Positions 23,673-32,336 of a DNA stretch of 64,000 nucleotides are shown here, in pieces. This DNA comes from Haloferax marinisediminis (GTDB taxonomy: Archaea > Halobacteriota > Halobacteria > Halobacteriales > Haloferacaceae). The position numbers and the translations under genes are program-made. The notes below the pieces were generated by a model that was given only the letters and a program-made list of their open reading frames with translations, did no database searches and was not told the DNA's origin. Every line of letters starts with the position of its first letter. Positions within the stretch are counted from its first letter, which is position 1. Location: positions 248,001 to 312,000 of the forward strand of contig NZ_WKJP01000001.1 of NCBI RefSeq assembly GCF_009674585.1, read 5' to 3'.

Positions 23673-24689
23673 ATGCTCCACCTCGACGGGGGCGCAGGCG
23701 GCGGCCAACTCATTCGAACGGCACTCTCACTCTCGCTCGTGACTGGCGAGGCGTTCGAGATGAAGAACATCCGCGGGAACCGTTCGACGCCGGGACTCAA
23801 AGCACAACACGTCGCGTGTGTCTCCGTCGCCGAGTCAGTCGCCGACGCCGACGTGGACGGCGGGGTCGAAGGCGCGTCGACACTGCAGTTCGACCCCGGA
23901 CCGGTGACGAGTGACCCCGTCGACGTGGCGGTCGGAACGGCCGGGAGCACGACACTCGTCAGCGAGACGCTTCTCCCCGTCGCCGTCGCCCTCGACGACT
24001 CGCTCACGCTCACCGTCACCGGCGGGACCGACGTTCGGTGGTCACCGCCCGCAGACTACCTCCGATACGTGAAACGCCCACTGTGCGCGACGTTCGGCGT
24101 CTCGTTCGACGTCGACGTGAATCGCCGCGGGTTCTACCCCGCAGGTGGTGGACGACTGGCGGTTCGCATCGACCCTGCAGACCCGAACCCAGTCGAGTTC
24201 CTCAGTCGGCCGCCGCTCGATAGCCTCGACGTCTACTCCGTCGCCGGAAAGGCACTCGCCGACGCGTCGGTCGCCGACCGACAGGTCGAAGGCGTCCGCG
24301 ACGGTCTCGCGACGGCAGGCATCGACGTTCCGATTCGGACGTCTGCGACCTACGCCGAGAGCACCTCTCCGGGCACGGCCGTCGTCCTCGTTGCCCGATG
24401 TGGTGAGATTGTCGCGGGGTTCGACGCATACGGGGAACGTGGCGTACGCGCAGAAGCAGTCGGGGCACAGGCCGCCGAGGCGTTCACCGACTGGTGCCGC
24501 AGTGATGCGCCCGTCGACCGCCACATGGCCGACCAACTGCTCGTCTGGGTGGCCCTCGCCGGGGGCCGTGTCCGGATTCCGGCGGTGACAGAACACGTCC
24601 AGACCAACCTCGACGTGATTCGAGCCTTCGGCTACGATATCGACGTGCGAGAACGCGACGACGGTTCCGTCGTCGAGCGAATCGACTAG
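23673..24689 (+). CDS. rtcA: RNA 3'-terminal phosphate cyclase
   Basis: RtcA converts RNA 3'-phosphates to 2',3'-cyclic phosphates using ATP through a covalent adenylyl-histidine. The 338-residue protein begins MLHLDGGAGGGQLIRTALSL and has NIRGNRSTPGLKAQH, GRLAVRI and the catalytic His in DRHMADQLL near residue 288. The start codon abuts the UspA stop (TGAATG), so the two genes form one unit with coupled translation. No RtcB ligase or tRNA-splicing gene is nearby. Confidence 0.95.
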   Translation: MLHLDGGAGGGQLIRTALSLSLVTGEAFEMKNIRGNRSTPGLKAQHVACVSVAESVADADVDGGVEGASTLQFDPGPVTSDPVDVAVGTAGSTTLVSETLLPVAVALDDSLTLTVTGGTDVRWSPPADYLRYVKRPLCATFGVSFDVDVNRRGFYPAGGGRLAVRIDPADPNPVEFLSRPPLDSLDVYSVAGKALADASVADRQVEGVRDGLATAGIDVPIRTSATYAESTSPGTAVVLVARCGEIVAGFDAYGERGVRAEAVGAQAAEAFTDWCRSDAPVDRHMADQLLVWVALAGGRVRIPAVTEHVQTNLDVIRAFGYDIDVRERDDGSVVERID

Positions 24690-24805
24690 GTCACCCGACC
24701 GCTTCTTGCGCGAACAGTTGATAAATGTTAACACTACACACGACCAAGAGAACATCGTAGACGCTCGTCGACACCGAGTCGAGAAGCAGTGCTGAGTTGG
24801 GCAAG

Positions 24806-26071
24806 GTGGTCAGGGTGGGATACGTCACAACGAGCGATATCGGTGAGTTGGTCGAGAGTCCTCCCTCGAACCGGTGGCAAGTTCTCGTGGTTCTCTCTGC
24901 CGGCGTCCTGCTCGCGATGTCGCTGTGGTTCAGTGCGACCGCTGTCGCACCCGAACTCGCCGCGGAGTGGAATCTCACCGCATCTGAAACAGCGTGGTTG
25001 ACGACGGCGGTACAGTTCGGTTTCGTTACTGGGGCACTGCTGTCGGCGATTTTCACCGTTGCGGACGTGGTTCGGCCACGGCACCTATTTGCGGGATCCG
25101 CAGTCGCCGGGGCCATCGCAACGAGCCTGATTGCCGTTGCTGTCGACTCGTTCGTCCCCGCGGTCTTCCTCAGGTTCGTCACCGGGATGGCGATGGCTGG
25201 TGTGTACCCACCCGGAATGAAGCTCCTTGCGGGGTGGTTCAAAGAAGACCGTGGGCTAGCGATTGGGATACTCGCGGGGGCAATTGCCGTCGGGTCAGCC
25301 TTGCCCCACCTGATTCGTATCGGTGGTGGAATTGGCCGTCCCAGACTCGTCCTCATCGCAGCATCCACGATTGCAGTCCTCGGCGGACTCCTCGTCATCC
25401 GTGTCGACGAGGGGCCGTATCAGTCACCTGTCGCGCCATTCGACCCGGGAGCAGTGCGGCGAATCCTGCGCGACCGTGGAACACTGCTCGCGAATCTCGG
25501 CTATTTCGGACACATGTGGGAACTGTTCGGTGTCTGGACGTGGATTCCCCTCTATCTCGTCGCGAGCCTTCAGCTCTCAGGAACCGTTGAATTCCCGGCG
25601 GCCGCAGCGGGTATCCTCACGTTCGGAACGATTGCAATCGGTGGTGTGGGGTCAGCGGTTGCAGGCTTCGGTTCCGACCGCTGGGGGCGAACGACGGTGA
25701 CGAGCCTCAGTTTGATAGTCAGTGGCCTCTGTTGTCTCGCTGCTGGGTTCGTCTTCGGTGCGTCGCCACTCCTGTTAGTTCCGTTCTGTCTCATCTGGGG
25801 ATTCGCAATCGTCGCCGACTCGGCCCAGTTCTCCACGTGTGTCACGGAACTCGCCGAGGTGAGTTACGTGGGAACCGCGCTGACGCTCCAGACCGCCCTC
25901 GGATTCCTCCTCACGACGGTTTCGATTCAACTCGTCCCCATCCTCGTCGATACCGTCGGGTGGCGGTGGGCGTTCGCACCCCTCGCAATCGGACCAGTGG
26001 TCGGAACACTCGCGATGCTCCGACTTCGCTCACTTCCTGAATCCCAAAAACTCGCTGGGGGACGGGGATAA
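24806..26071 (+). CDS. major facilitator superfamily transporter
   Basis: This roughly 420-residue carrier has 12 predicted helices. The first is near VLVVLSAGVLLAMSLWFSAT. It has the mid-protein GVYPPGMKLLAGWFKEDRGL and the motif-A-like GSDRWGRTTVTS. The substrate is unknown. No ATG precedes the first helix. GTG at 24806 or 24815, or TTG at 24797, must serve, and I chose 24806. An AT-rich GATAAATGTTA (about 24719-24729) may be the promoter. Codon use looks slightly less GC-biased than its neighbours, and the gene belongs to no evident operon. Confidence 0.85.
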   Translation: MVRVGYVTTSDIGELVESPPSNRWQVLVVLSAGVLLAMSLWFSATAVAPELAAEWNLTASETAWLTTAVQFGFVTGALLSAIFTVADVVRPRHLFAGSAVAGAIATSLIAVAVDSFVPAVFLRFVTGMAMAGVYPPGMKLLAGWFKEDRGLAIGILAGAIAVGSALPHLIRIGGGIGRPRLVLIAASTIAVLGGLLVIRVDEGPYQSPVAPFDPGAVRRILRDRGTLLANLGYFGHMWELFGVWTWIPLYLVASLQLSGTVEFPAAAAGILTFGTIAIGGVGSAVAGFGSDRWGRTTVTSLSLIVSGLCCLAAGFVFGASPLLLVPFCLIWGFAIVADSAQFSTCVTELAEVSYVGTALTLQTALGFLLTTVSIQLVPILVDTVGWRWAFAPLAIGPVVGTLAMLRLRSLPESQKLAGGRG

Positions 26072-26122
26072 TCGTCAGTCGCCGCGACGGGGAAACCGGT
26101 CGTGCGCATCCTAGAAGCGTTT

Positions 26123-26605
26123 TTACGGCGCGTACGTCCCAGTCAGTCGTGTCTCCGCGACGACGTGCCCGTCGATGAACCGTTCGAGGTGGGCTTTCGT
26201 CGCGCCCGGTTCGAGGTCGAGTTCCGTGTCGAGTGCGTACAGCGCGAATCGGTAGGTGTGTTCACCGTCCGGTGGGTTCGGACCGCCGTACCCACGTGAC
26301 CCGTAACTGTTCGTCCCTTCGACGGCACCGGCAGGCACGTCTCCGTCGGCGATATCGGTCGTGTCGGGGTCGATGTTCCAGACGACCCAGTGGTCCCACA
26401 CCTTCCCCGCCGGTTTCATCGCGTCGGGGTCGTCCATCACGAGCGCCAGCGACGCGGCGTCCGCCGGGACGCCACTTATTTCGAGTGGAGGACTCCGATT
26501 CTGCTTCGTGTAGCCGTACTGTCGTGGAATCTCCGTTCCGTCGTCGAACGCCGGACTCCGGAGAGCGAACTCGTCCGACGCGTCGCGCTGTTCGTCGGGT
26601 GCCAT
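26123..26605 (-). CDS. PEBP/YbhB family (Raf kinase inhibitor-like) protein
   Basis: This 160-residue protein has the phosphatidylethanolamine-binding protein fold. PPLEISGVP is followed by the ligand site DDPDAMKPAGKVWDHWVVWN with conserved Asp and His, then SYGSRGYGGPNPPDGEHTY. Prokaryotic YbhB proteins have no settled function. The ATG at 26605 (MAPDEQRD) was chosen over the upstream codon at 26632. No signal peptide is seen, so it is cytosolic. Confidence 0.93.
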   Translation of the reverse strand: MAPDEQRDASDEFALRSPAFDDGTEIPRQYGYTKQNRSPPLEISGVPADAASLALVMDDPDAMKPAGKVWDHWVVWNIDPDTTDIADGDVPAGAVEGTNSYGSRGYGGPNPPDGEHTYRFALYALDTELDLEPGATKAHLERFIDGHVVAETRLTGTYAP

Positions 26606-26671
26606 ACACAGTACTTGGTAGAGTAGTGACAAAACGATTCGTTCAGGTGACGCGACTGGTTTCGCGCTCAG

Positions 26672-27529
26672 TTACGCCGCGACAGTCACGTGAATCTCGA
26701 TTCCGTCGGGGTCAGAGACGACGAGCGTGTCGCCCGACGCCTCGACGGTGTGACCGGCCTGTTCCAGCGAGTCGCGGACGCCATCGAGTGTGTCGGTGTC
26801 GGGGACGACGACTTCGAACGACTCGATGCCGCGGCTCTTGCCGGCCGGTGCGGTTCGCTCGTTCCAGCGGTTCAGTCCGACGTGATGGTGGTACTCGCCC
26901 GCGGCGACGAATGTAGCGCCGGGATAGCCGTCGTCACGGAGGTTCATCCCGAGCGCATCGGTGTAGAAGTCGACAGAGCGAGCGAGGTCAGCCGATTCGA
27001 GGTGGACGTGCCCGAGGTCGGTTCCTGCTGGCGCGTGGTCGTCACCGTGAGCGGCGATGAGGAGTGGTTCGAGGTCTAGATGGAGCGTGTCCATCGCTAC
27101 GCGACCATCGTGTTTTCGTGGCCACTCTTCGCGCGGTCGGTCGCGATAGATTTCGACGCCGTTGCCTTCTGGGTCGCGGAGGTACAGCGCCTCACTGACG
27201 AGGTGGTCCGACGCTCCGGAGAGCGACGCGCCGTCTCGGATTCGGGTGAGCGCGTCACCGAGTGCACCCCGGTCGGGGACGCGGATGGCGAGGTGAAACA
27301 ACCCGGCCTGCTCTCGTGTCCGACGAGGGGCGTCCGGGTCTTCGTCGAGGACGACGAGTGGGTCGCCACCGGCAGAACAGACTGCTCGTGACCCATCACG
27401 GTCGACGCTGAGTCCGACGATATCGCGATAGAACGGGACGACACTGTCGAGTGAGCCAACGCGGAGCGTGACGCGTCCGAGGTGTGTCGCATCCGAGAGC
27501 GCCGCCGTCTCGGAGGATGTGTCAGTCAT
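26672..27529 (-). CDS. double VOC/glyoxalase-domain protein (extradiol dioxygenase-like)
   Basis: This 285-residue protein holds two vicinal-oxygen-chelate modules. The first starts THLGRVTLRVGSLDSVVPFY and has GLFHLAIRV and GNGVEIYRDRP. The second starts DLGHVHLESADLARSVDFYT and ends DPDGIEIHVTVAA. The His and Glu ligand pattern (H of HLAIRV, E of GVEIY, H of GHVHL, E of GIEIH) is kept. This suggests a metal enzyme such as a catechol dioxygenase-like or lyase member. The ATG at 27529 precedes MTDTSSET. Substrate unknown. Confidence 0.9.
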   Translation of the reverse strand: MTDTSSETAALSDATHLGRVTLRVGSLDSVVPFYRDIVGLSVDRDGSRAVCSAGGDPLVVLDEDPDAPRRTREQAGLFHLAIRVPDRGALGDALTRIRDGASLSGASDHLVSEALYLRDPEGNGVEIYRDRPREEWPRKHDGRVAMDTLHLDLEPLLIAAHGDDHAPAGTDLGHVHLESADLARSVDFYTDALGMNLRDDGYPGATFVAAGEYHHHVGLNRWNERTAPAGKSRGIESFEVVVPDTDTLDGVRDSLEQAGHTVEASGDTLVVSDPDGIEIHVTVAA

Positions 27530-27667
27530 CGTCTTCACTTCGAGCGTGAGCGTCAAAATGGTCGTAGTATCACCGGTGTAACCAATCGCATGCGTCGGTG
27601 GCGAGCGAGGCAGAGACGTGTCGGTGACGCCCGAGGTGTGAGAAAAGGACGGAAACGCGAGGGTTGT

Positions 27668-29482
27668 CTACTCGGCGTAGTAGTACTCGCCGGAACGCTT
27701 CTGTTCGCGGTCGAGTTGCGAATCAGGCTTGTTGATGCGCGGGCGCTGGGTGCGCTCGTCGCGGCGGAACGTGATGTCGAGGTCCGACAGGAAGTCGTTC
27801 ATGCCGTCGCGCATCTCCTGTGGTTTCGAGGCGTGACCCTCGATGGAGGGTTCGCCGTCGAACACCATCAGGCGGTCTGCGAGCAGGTCCATCATGTAGA
27901 TATCGTGGTCGATGACCATGACCGTCGCGTCGTGGTTCTCGGCGTAGCGGCGAATCGCCGACGTGGCCTGCACACGCTGTTCGACGTCGAGGTGGGCCGA
28001 CGGTTCGTCCAGCAGGTAGAGGTCGGCGTCCTGCGAGAGACACGCCGCGATGGCGACGCGCTGGCGCTCACCGCCGGAGAGGTCGGTGAGGTTGCGCTCC
28101 ATGATGCGGTTGAGTTGCAGCGGGTTCGCAATCTCGGTGTTCCAGTACGACGACCCGAACTGGTCGGTGATGGACGACAAGAATGCGTCCACACGCATCG
28201 GTTGGTCGATATCGATGTACTGGGGCTTGTACGAGATGTCGAGTGCGAAGTCGAGTTCGCCCGTGTCGGGCGTCAGGTCGCCCGTGAAAAGCTGAGCGAG
28301 CGTGGATTTACCAATCCCGTTCGGACCGACGATACCGAGCACTTCGCCGTTGTAGATGGTCCCCGCGTCCACGTCGAGGGAGAACTCACCCTCGCCGTAG
28401 GACTTCCGAATCTCGGGGTACTCGATGAGCGGTTCGGCCTTCGACGTCTCACGAGGTGCGTGTTCCTCGAAGGTGATCGCCCCCGGACGGATACGCATGT
28501 TCTCGTTCGTGAGGTACCCTTTCAGGTACTCGTTGATGCCGTTCCTGACGGATTTGGGGTCGGTGACGACACCGTACGCCCCGGGTTCACCGTACGCGAC
28601 GTGGAGCGTGTCGGCGAGTAAGTCGAGAATCGCAAGGTCGTGTTCGACCACGAGGACCGCTCGGTCCTCTTCTTCGGCGAGTTCGCGGATGAGACGCGCC
28701 GCGGTGACGCGCTGACCGATGTCGAGGTACGGCGAAATCTCGTCGAGGAAGTAGAAGTCGCGGTCACGAGCGAGCGTCGCTGCGAGCGCGACGCGCTGGA
28801 GTTCACCGCCGGAGAGCGTGTCGATGTCGTTGTCGACGACGGGTCCGATGTCGAGGCGGTCGATGTAGGAGTCGAGTGCGCCGCGTTCGTCGGTGGCCTC
28901 CAGCAGTTCGCGCGCCTTCCCGTCGAACTGCTTGGGAATCTGGTCGACGTACTGCGGTTTCCGTGCGATAGAAACGTCGCCCGTTTGCACGCGCTCGATG
29001 TAGTTCTGAAGTTCGGTGCCGCGGAATCGGTCGAGGACGGCTTCCCACGATGGTTCGTCCTCGTAGTTGCCGAGGTTCGGCACCATCTCGCCAGCGAGGG
29101 CGCGGACGGCCGTCGTCTTCCCGATACCGTTCGGTCCGAGGATACCGGTGACAGCCCCGGGTTCGGGGACTGGAAGTCCGTACAGCGAGAAGGCGTTCTC
29201 ACCGTACCGGTGGGTCGGGTCTTCGTTGAGCTCAGACGGGAGGTTGATGATTTCGATGGCGTCGAACGGACATTTCTCGACGCAGATACCACAGGTCTCA
29301 CCGAGACAGATCTCCTCGGAGATACGGACCTGGTCGGGGCCCCCCTGTTCGGCGTCCTCGCCGCGGAGCGTGATGCACTCTTTTCCCGTCCGGTTCGGCG
29401 GACAGAAGTTCGAGCACTCGTAGCTACAGCGGTCCGGAGAACACCGGTCTAAGTCGACGACTGCGATACTATCGTCCGCCAT
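27668..29482 (-). CDS. rli1: ribosome-recycling ATPase ABCE1 (Rli1)
   Basis: ABCE1 splits terminated 70S ribosomes in archaea. The 604-residue protein has an N-terminal twin 4Fe-4S domain (CSPDRCSYECSNFC and CLGETCGICVEKC). Two ABC domains follow, with Walker A GPNGIGKTT and GPNGIGKST and signatures LSGGELQRVAL and LSGGERQRVAI. The DEISPYLDI and DEPSAHLDV Walker B/D-loop regions are intact. Its ATG begins 2 bases after the EMC6-like gene upstream on the same strand, so the two form an operon. Confidence 0.97.
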   Translation of the reverse strand: MADDSIAVVDLDRCSPDRCSYECSNFCPPNRTGKECITLRGEDAEQGGPDQVRISEEICLGETCGICVEKCPFDAIEIINLPSELNEDPTHRYGENAFSLYGLPVPEPGAVTGILGPNGIGKTTAVRALAGEMVPNLGNYEDEPSWEAVLDRFRGTELQNYIERVQTGDVSIARKPQYVDQIPKQFDGKARELLEATDERGALDSYIDRLDIGPVVDNDIDTLSGGELQRVALAATLARDRDFYFLDEISPYLDIGQRVTAARLIRELAEEEDRAVLVVEHDLAILDLLADTLHVAYGEPGAYGVVTDPKSVRNGINEYLKGYLTNENMRIRPGAITFEEHAPRETSKAEPLIEYPEIRKSYGEGEFSLDVDAGTIYNGEVLGIVGPNGIGKSTLAQLFTGDLTPDTGELDFALDISYKPQYIDIDQPMRVDAFLSSITDQFGSSYWNTEIANPLQLNRIMERNLTDLSGGERQRVAIAACLSQDADLYLLDEPSAHLDVEQRVQATSAIRRYAENHDATVMVIDHDIYMMDLLADRLMVFDGEPSIEGHASKPQEMRDGMNDFLSDLDITFRRDERTQRPRINKPDSQLDREQKRSGEYYYAE

Positions 29483-29484
29483 GA

Positions 29485-29793
29485 TTAGAGCTGAACACCC
29501 GAGGTCAGCAGGATCGCGTACGAGATGAACCAGAGCGCGAACGTCATGAAGACGACGTAGAGGTAGTCTTTCGCCCCGGAGATGTCGATGCCGATGACGC
29601 TGAGCACCGGGAACTGGACGAGGACGAACGCGCCGAGGATACCCACGGCCAACTGATTGGTCGCGGCCTCGACCGTCGTCCCCACCACCACACCGGAGAT
29701 CATCGCCGCGGCGATGCCGGAGAGGCAGGCGAGTGTCGTGACCGTCACTCCGCGAAGGTGGCCGGAGAGTTCGGTCTGCGTTTCCGTGGCCAT
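29485..29793 (-). CDS. EMC6-like small membrane protein
   Basis: This 102-residue protein has three hydrophobic helices: TLACLSGIAAAMISGVVVG, LAVGILGAFVLVQFPVLSVI and YLYVVFMTFALWFISYAILL. The size, topology and the NQLAVGILG region recall archaeal EMC6-like proteins, relatives of a core subunit of the eukaryotic ER membrane insertase complex. This is from memory and not verified. The ATG at 29793 fits a TATA at 29818-29824, and an upstream ATG at 29817 does not. It is the first gene of a two-gene unit with ABCE1. Confidence 0.75.
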   Translation of the reverse strand: MATETQTELSGHLRGVTVTTLACLSGIAAAMISGVVVGTTVEAATNQLAVGILGAFVLVQFPVLSVIGIDISGAKDYLYVVFMTFALWFISYAILLTSGVQL

Positions 29794-29817
29794 GTGTCTC
29801 CCTGCGATAGCCGGCAT

Positions 29818-29824
29818 CAAAAGG
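29818..29824 (-). promoter_or_regulatory. TATA-like box for EMC6-like/rli1 unit
   Basis: The minus strand reads CCTTTTG 25-31 bases before the ATG at 29793. Confidence 0.4.
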
Positions 29825-29884
29825 CGTTCGTTCCTCCGGCAGCGCCTGGCGATAAAGCGTTGTCGGCTAATCACAGCCAACAAG

Positions 29885-29891
29885 GTTTATG
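29885..29891 (+). promoter_or_regulatory. TATA box for the winged-helix gene
   Basis: GTTTATG lies 27-33 bases before the ATG at 29918, consistent with a leaderless transcript. Confidence 0.5.
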
Positions 29892-29917
29892 CTGGTCGCG
29901 CGTCTCGATTCGTAACG

Positions 29918-30211
29918 ATGGCTGGAACAGAAGAGGAGAGTCTAGACGACCTCCCACCGAGTGCGAAGCTCGTTTTCAAAGTACTCGAATACAACGGCCC
30001 ACTCACCCAGAAAGGCATCGTGCAAGAGTCTATGCTCTCTGCGCGAACCGTTCGGTACGCGCTCGAACGACTGGAGGGCATCGGAATTGTCGACGAAGAC
30101 GTCTACTTTGCTGACGCTCGACAGAATCTCTATCAGTTGACGGACCTTGCGCCCCAGCAAGCGCAGGCGAAAGCCGACGGCGGAAAAGAGAAAGCCTGCT
30201 GCGCCGAGTAG
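29918..30211 (+). CDS. winged helix-turn-helix transcriptional regulator
   Basis: This 97-residue protein consists of one winged-helix domain. Its segments are SAKLVFKVLEYNGPLTQKGI, a recognition-helix region MLSARTVRYALERLEGIGIV, and a wing VYFADARQNLYQL. It resembles MarR/TrmB-type DNA-binding modules without an effector domain. The C terminus ends KEKACCAE, and this Cys pair could be a redox or metal switch. It is transcribed divergently from the EMC6-like/ABCE1 unit, and the intergenic space is only 124 bases, so it may regulate that unit or itself. Confidence 0.88.
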   Translation: MAGTEEESLDDLPPSAKLVFKVLEYNGPLTQKGIVQESMLSARTVRYALERLEGIGIVDEDVYFADARQNLYQLTDLAPQQAQAKADGGKEKACCAE

Positions 30212-30311
30212 GGACGAACCGCACACTGCTTCGCAGTTGGTCTTTTCAAAAGCCCCGTTGCGACGTGTCGAAACAGTCGAACCCCCGGGACGGTTCAGTC
30301 GCGCGCCAACG

Positions 30312-32177
30312 TCAGGCCGGGACGACCGTGATTTGCTGCTTTTTGTCGATCGCGTTCTCGAGTTCCTCAGCGATTGCGCTCCCGCGTGAGACCTGAATGT
30401 CGCCGCCGCGGCTGACGGTCGCCGTGAACAGATACTCGTCGTTCGCTCGGACTTCGACCGTCTCGCCGACGTGGCCGTCCATCCGGACGACGACGTGCCG
30501 AGAGGTCACTTCGGGCGTGACGACGACACCCTCTTTGGACTGACCGCCAGCAGACTGTCCACCGGAGGACTGTCCAGTTGCCCCGCCTTGCGACGGTTTC
30601 TCGTCGTGGGTTCGCACGTCGATGTCGATGCCGAGGCGGTCTTCGACGTCCGAGATACGACCGCCGCCTTTCCCGATGACGTACGAGATGTCGTCTTCTT
30701 CGACGTAGACGACCGCGCGGTTCTGCCCCTTGAGGTCGACGTCGACGTGGCCACGGGCGATGGAACGAATCTCGCGCTCGATTTCCTGTTTGGCGAGACG
30801 GGAGACGCCGCTTTCTTTCTTGTCGCGTTCCTTGCCGAGCGGAACCGTGACGACCTGCCGGTTGAACGTGTAAATCTCGTACTTCGGCGTACCGGTCTCG
30901 AAGTCGCGAATCTGGATGACCGGGCGGGCGAGGTCCTCGGCGAAGAGACCCTCGGGGACCTTCACCTCGGTACTCACGTCGTACACCGTGTGAACCGCAC
31001 CGTCTTCGATGTAGACGACGGTGTCGACCACCTGCGGAATCATCCCGAGTTCGACGCGGCCGACGAGACGCTGGAGTGCGTCGATAGCACGAGTCGCGTG
31101 GACGACGCCGACCATACCGACGCCGGCGAGGCGCATGTCGGAGAAGACGGAGAAGTCCGCGGTCTTTCTGACCTCGTCGTAGATGGTGTAGTCGGGGCGG
31201 ACGAGCAGGAGCGAGTCGGCCGTCTTGGCCATGTCGCCACCGAGTGCCGTGTACTGCGTAATCTCCGGACCGACCTGCAAGTCACGCGGTTTCTCCATCG
31301 TCTTGACCGCGTAGTCGCTGTCGTTGAGGAACTCGGCGACGGCCTGCGCGAACGTGGACTTCCCAGCACCGGGCGACCCGGCGATGAGAACACCGCGCTG
31401 GCGCTCGGCGAGGCGGTCACGGAGTTCGTCGGCGAACTCGTAGTCGTCGAGTTCGGTCTTGACGATGGGCCGAACGGCCGTGATTTCGATGCCGTCGGCG
31501 AACGGCGGGCGAGCGACGGCGATACGGTAGTCGCGGAACTGGACGATGTTCATCCCGGGCTCCGAGAGTTCGATGAAGCCGTCGGACGACGCGCGAGCGG
31601 AGTTGACGATGTCGTCGGCCCACTCTTTCATCGTCGCCTCGTCTGTCACCTCGTCGTCGATAATCTGGTAGTGCATCTCGCCGACTGCGCCCCGTTTGGC
31701 CTTCGGCTTGGTGTCCGTCTTGAGGTGGACGGACATCGTCTCGTCGTCGAAGAACTGCTCGATGATGAGGCCGCCGGACCCACGGATGGCGGGTTCGACG
31801 TACTCGACGGAGAGGCCCTTCGCCTTGGCCACTTCGGCTTGGACGACGTCGCTCGTGAGGAGCGTCGCCGAGCGTTCGGCAGCGATGTCGCGGATGAGCG
31901 CGTCGATGTCGCCCTCGTGGGCGCCTTTCGTCTCGCCGGAACTCGGCCGGCGACCGATGTATCTGAGTTCGATGACGCCGTCGTCGGCAAACTCGGCGAG
32001 ACGCTGGAGTTCGGAGAGTCCCTCCCACCCCGTATCGCGGCCATCGTTGGCCTGCGATTCGAGTTCGCTCACGACTGCTTCGGGGACGAGTACGTCGGCA
32101 CCGTCGTAGGTGCCGTCGTCGACTCGCTCGGACACACGGCCGTCGATGACCGCGCTCGTGTCCGGCACTATCTTCAT
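30312..32177 (-). CDS. PINA-type PIN domain / VirB11-like ATPase / KH protein
   Basis: This 621-residue archaeal three-part protein begins with a PIN nuclease-like domain (PDTSAVIDGR, DALIRDIAAE, LLTSDVVQAEVAKA). A VirB11/PilT-like ATPase follows, with Walker A GSPGAGKST near residue 270, an Asp-box region DYTIYDEVRKTADF and GMVGVVHATRA. It ends with KH/R3H-like RNA- or DNA-binding sequence (VIGKGGGRISDVE) and a Gln/Gly-rich linker. The Sulfolobus homologue PINA is a hexameric ATPase tied to Holliday-junction branch migration. By family it is a DNA-repair motor. Confidence 0.93.
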   Translation of the reverse strand: MKIVPDTSAVIDGRVSERVDDGTYDGADVLVPEAVVSELESQANDGRDTGWEGLSELQRLAEFADDGVIELRYIGRRPSSGETKGAHEGDIDALIRDIAAERSATLLTSDVVQAEVAKAKGLSVEYVEPAIRGSGGLIIEQFFDDETMSVHLKTDTKPKAKRGAVGEMHYQIIDDEVTDEATMKEWADDIVNSARASSDGFIELSEPGMNIVQFRDYRIAVARPPFADGIEITAVRPIVKTELDDYEFADELRDRLAERQRGVLIAGSPGAGKSTFAQAVAEFLNDSDYAVKTMEKPRDLQVGPEITQYTALGGDMAKTADSLLLVRPDYTIYDEVRKTADFSVFSDMRLAGVGMVGVVHATRAIDALQRLVGRVELGMIPQVVDTVVYIEDGAVHTVYDVSTEVKVPEGLFAEDLARPVIQIRDFETGTPKYEIYTFNRQVVTVPLGKERDKKESGVSRLAKQEIEREIRSIARGHVDVDLKGQNRAVVYVEEDDISYVIGKGGGRISDVEDRLGIDIDVRTHDEKPSQGGATGQSSGGQSAGGQSKEGVVVTPEVTSRHVVVRMDGHVGETVEVRANDEYLFTATVSRGGDIQVSRGSAIAEELENAIDKKQQITVVPA

Positions 32178-32200
32178 GCGCGGATTTTCGCAGTGGGGAC

Positions 32201-32208
32201 GGATAAGG
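32201..32208 (-). promoter_or_regulatory. TATA box for the PIN-ATPase gene
   Basis: The minus strand reads CCTTATCC 24-31 bases before the ATG at 32177, with a further ATCTATAT just upstream. Confidence 0.45.
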
Positions 32209-32301
32209 ATATAGATGGAGAGGGTCGCTCGGGATGCGAATTAGTGGCACGTCGGGGCGCCCGTGACCGGGAGACGTGCGCTCCGTGGCACGAGCCGAGG
32301 G

Positions 32302-32310
32302 CTATAGTTA
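32302..32310 (+). promoter_or_regulatory. TATA box for the amidase gene
   Basis: CTATAGTTA is centred about 31 bases before the ATG at 32337, in an AT-rich patch running to 32335. Confidence 0.45.
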
Positions 32311-32336
32311 ATAGAATGACACGAATATAATACAGT

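Noticed and set aside
30471-32330. 619-codon open frame antisense to the PIN-ATPase gene
   Set aside because: Shadow of a well-supported gene with no recognisable domain.
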